Assembly: GCA_014804285.1 (NCBI GenBank)
Contig: JAAVAA010000027.1
Coordinates: forward strand, 22,638-29,075
Reading direction: 5' to 3'
Length of the DNA stretch: 6,438 nt
Origin: Lachnospiraceae bacterium
Lineage (GTDB): Bacteria; Bacillota; Clostridia; Lachnospirales; Lachnospiraceae
In this document: in pieces, positions 6,136 through 6,438 of the stretch
Layout of the letters: each line of letters opens with the position of its first letter
Numbering within the stretch: the first letter of the stretch is position 1
Notes under the pieces: generated by a model
The model's database searches: none
The model's input: the letters and a program-made list of their open reading frames with translations, nothing else
What the model was told of the DNA's origin: nothing
Program-made: the position numbers and the translations under genes

Positions 6136-6163
6136 AATAAAAAGAACGTAACGGGGATATCCT

Positions 6164-6438
6164 ATGAGCTCCAAAACCAAAATTGTTGTACTTCATCTGA
6201 AAGAATTGATATATACCGGCATCTTTGCGCTGCTGGGAATATTATTTATCATCCTCCTGATCATTATGTTTGTTCCCAAGGACAAAAAAGAGAACAATGC
6301 TGTGGAAACTCCTGCGGATTCCTACGTTCCCGGTATCTATACCACCTCCCTGATCTTAAATGACAGTGCCGTGGATGTGGAGGTTACTGTGGACGAAAAC
6401 AATATTAACGACATCCGCATCGTAAATCTGGATGAAGC
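6164..6438 (+). CDS. Membrane-anchored protein with an FMN_bind-like extracellular domain (partial)
   Basis: 91 codons are visible from the ATG at 6164; the 3' end is outside the window. Residues 1-14 are cytoplasmic. A strongly hydrophobic segment covers about 15-36 (YTGIFALLGILFIILLIIMF). A charged linker with Lys/Glu/Asn follows, then a globular start: YVPGIYTTSLILNDSAVDVEV followed by VDENNINDIRIV. This Gly-Tyr strand pattern resembles FMN_bind-like extracellular domains common in clostridia, but the diagnostic region is not in view and no flavin site can be claimed. The ribosome binding site is weak (GGGG at 6153-6156, followed by ATATCC, 7 nt before the ATG). It is transcribed away from the lipoprotein operon, and a link to it is not shown. 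Confidence 0.7.
   Translation, partial: MSSKTKIVVLHLKELIYTGIFALLGILFIILLIIMFVPKDKKENNAVETPADSYVPGIYTTSLILNDSAVDVEVTVDENNINDIRIVNLDE

Larger units (their letters stand above)
5932..6163. promoter_or_regulatory. Divergent intergenic region between lipoprotein operon and plus-strand gene
   Basis: This stretch must hold promoters for both directions. For the minus strand there are two -10-like boxes, TATAAT (6047-6052) and TATAAG (6001-6006), both without a convincing -35 at normal spacing. The lipoprotein operon may therefore depend on an activator. AAAGGAAGTGA, 10 of 11 bases matching the anti-Shine-Dalgarno complement, begins at 5950 on the minus strand; it lies 8 nt from the GTG at 5931 and overlaps the GTG at 5943. 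Inverted repeats include TTGTACAA (6073-6080) and TGTCTGACA (6018-6026). No RNA gene or terminator is seen. Confidence 0.5.

Noticed and set aside
6002..6196. 64-codon minus-strand frame in the divergent intergenic region.
   Set aside because: Its start lies inside the plus-strand gene, no well-spaced ribosome binding site is present and the translation is featureless. The possible leader of the lipoprotein operon covers the same DNA.

Overview
The window reads like a low-to-moderate G+C Firmicute, most likely a gut clostridium of the Lachnospiraceae type. The evidence is strong AGGAGG-type ribosome binding sites, sigma-A-like promoters, Gram-positive lipoprotein signals without outer-membrane features, and a CD3324-type small regulator. 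The assignment rests on gene style, not on a marker gene. No RNA gene, CRISPR array or insertion sequence is visible.

Layout, read along the minus strand from right to left. (1) A two-gene lipoprotein operon: a lipoprotein with beta-propeller-like repeats (about 4834-5931) followed, with a 4-bp ATGA overlap, by a family 1-type extracellular solute-binding lipoprotein (3545-4837). No permease or ATPase of an importer accompanies them. (2) A sigma-A-type promoter (3472-3500) and a leader of about 180 nt. The leader holds a 24-codon ORF with a perfect ribosome binding site and a long inverted repeat that can fold as an H-type pseudoknot. It precedes an 87-residue CD3324-family helix-turn-helix protein (3020-3283), which ends in a clear intrinsic terminator. 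(3) A second promoter (2895-2923), flanked by palindromes, drives two ABC exporter half-transporters. The first is complete (1007-2854). The second starts with another ATGA overlap at 1010 and runs off the left edge before its ATPase domain. At the right end one gene on the plus strand (6164 onward) diverges from the lipoprotein operon. It encodes a single-pass membrane protein with an extracellular domain and is cut by the window edge.

How the parts may work together: the exporter pair is probably a heterodimer moving a peptide, lipid or drug outward; its cargo cannot be read from this window. The two lipoproteins would sit on the outer face of the membrane, the solute-binding one capturing a ligand. 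The small HTH protein could regulate one of the neighbouring units, but this is inference from position. The best candidate for something undescribed is the leader of the CD3324-type gene (leader ORF plus pseudoknot), followed by the propeller and binding-protein lipoprotein pair that lacks a transporter.
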